Assembly (NCBI RefSeq): GCF_041381155.1
Contig: NC_091145.1
Span: 39,323,882-39,387,881, forward strand
Source: Argopecten irradians
Taxonomy: Eukaryota; Mollusca; Bivalvia; Pectinida; Pectinidae
Length of the DNA: 64,000 nt
Direction: 5' to 3'
This document shows, one piece after another, positions 63,641 to 64,000 of the stretch. Position 1 is the stretch's first letter, and each line of letters opens with the position of its first letter. The notes beneath the pieces were generated by a model. The model had not been told where the DNA came from and did no database searches. It was given only the letters and a program-made list of their open reading frames with translations. A program made the translations under genes and the position numbers.

Positions 63641-64000
63641 ATATGTTTCCGAGGACGGGTTGTCCATAGAGAGTGTGGCTGTGGCCTGTGGTAAAACCTG
63701 TGTCCAGGGTTTTTTGGATGAATTAACTTGGGAGTTGATGTAACCTCTATATATGACTTTGAGGGGTCGGTGTATGACCTTCATGACCGGTATGTAACCT
63801 GAAGATATCTAGGCCTCAGATGAACCTATTTAATGACCCTAAGGAGCTCATTCGACCTTGAGGAGCTGATTTTGACCAAATGATACGTAGGGAAGACCAG
63901 TATAATCTGACCAGAGACATTACCTGTGAAAGACATTCGCGTGTGTTGATCTAGGATTATTTGGAATTGGACATTAGGCTAGGCGTGTTATTTGATGTAG
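63641..64000. other. Sequence right of the 37-bp satellite
   Basis: A + strand open stretch continues out of the last units to 63743 (VSEDGLSIESVAVACGKTCV and QGFLDELTWELM, then stop). No family recognised. It may be the seed from which the satellite grew or a chance frame. The rest, with TATGACCTTCATGACCGG and TTCGACCTTGAGGAGC, is unremarkable. Confidence 0.35.

Overview
The window looks like a bivalve mollusc nuclear contig. The genes have short exons with GT-AG introns, and the protein matches are metazoan. The interspersed repeats are of kinds I associate with bivalve genomes: elements starting ACAAGAGGCCC, ~146-bp AAGGTCA arrays, a mariner, tRNA-derived SINEs and LINE tails. The species cannot be fixed from sequence alone. 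About 60% of the 64 kb (my estimate, near 38 kb) is tandem repeat, in more than a dozen unrelated families with units from 25 to 255 bp.

Three host genes are recognisable. (1) PHYH, peroxisomal phytanoyl-CoA 2-hydroxylase, + strand: exons at 6497-6581, 9180-9361, 9787-9936, 12252-12396 and 13090-13143, plus a candidate upstream exon buried in an array at 2091-3841. (2) A 299-residue BTB/POZ protein with a C-terminal coiled coil, - strand: exons 33500-33851 and 28344-28891, with matching intron phase. (3) A TMEM45-family (DUF716) multi-pass membrane protein, - strand: exons 46608-46705, 46218-46314, 43148-43348, 39991-40215 and 38266-38504. Several PHYH and TMEM45 exons carry single-base frame shifts that look more like uncorrected long-read errors than old decay.

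Layout: 1-2090 is unique sequence, then a 146-bp array. 2091-13345 is PHYH with its intronic arrays (86, 71, 31 and 39 bp) and a 37-bp repeat in the 3' UTR. 13.8-23.5 kb is a block of 73-, 57- and 38-bp satellites. 24.6-27.2 kb holds two inverted-repeat DNA elements. 28.3-33.9 kb is the BTB gene with 43- and 25-bp arrays in its single intron. 35.7-37.4 kb is a Helitron-like/HINE-like element split by a mariner. 38.3-46.7 kb is the TMEM45-like gene, with 50- and 29-bp arrays and a concatemer of short LTR units in its introns. 47-48.5 kb has LINE fragments. 48.5-55.2 kb has nested Helitron-like elements with internal satellites. 55.8-63.6 kb is a 7.8-kb 37-bp satellite.

The most striking pattern is that at least four arrays are built from copies of an exon-intron junction of the gene that carries them. 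PHYH acceptors are multiplied about 20-fold (71- and 39-bp arrays, and probably an entire 55-nt exon in the 86-bp array). The BTB donor is multiplied about 22-fold (25-bp array). In the 39-bp array the unit is 13 codons with no stop, so use of any upstream acceptor would add multiples of 13 residues in frame.
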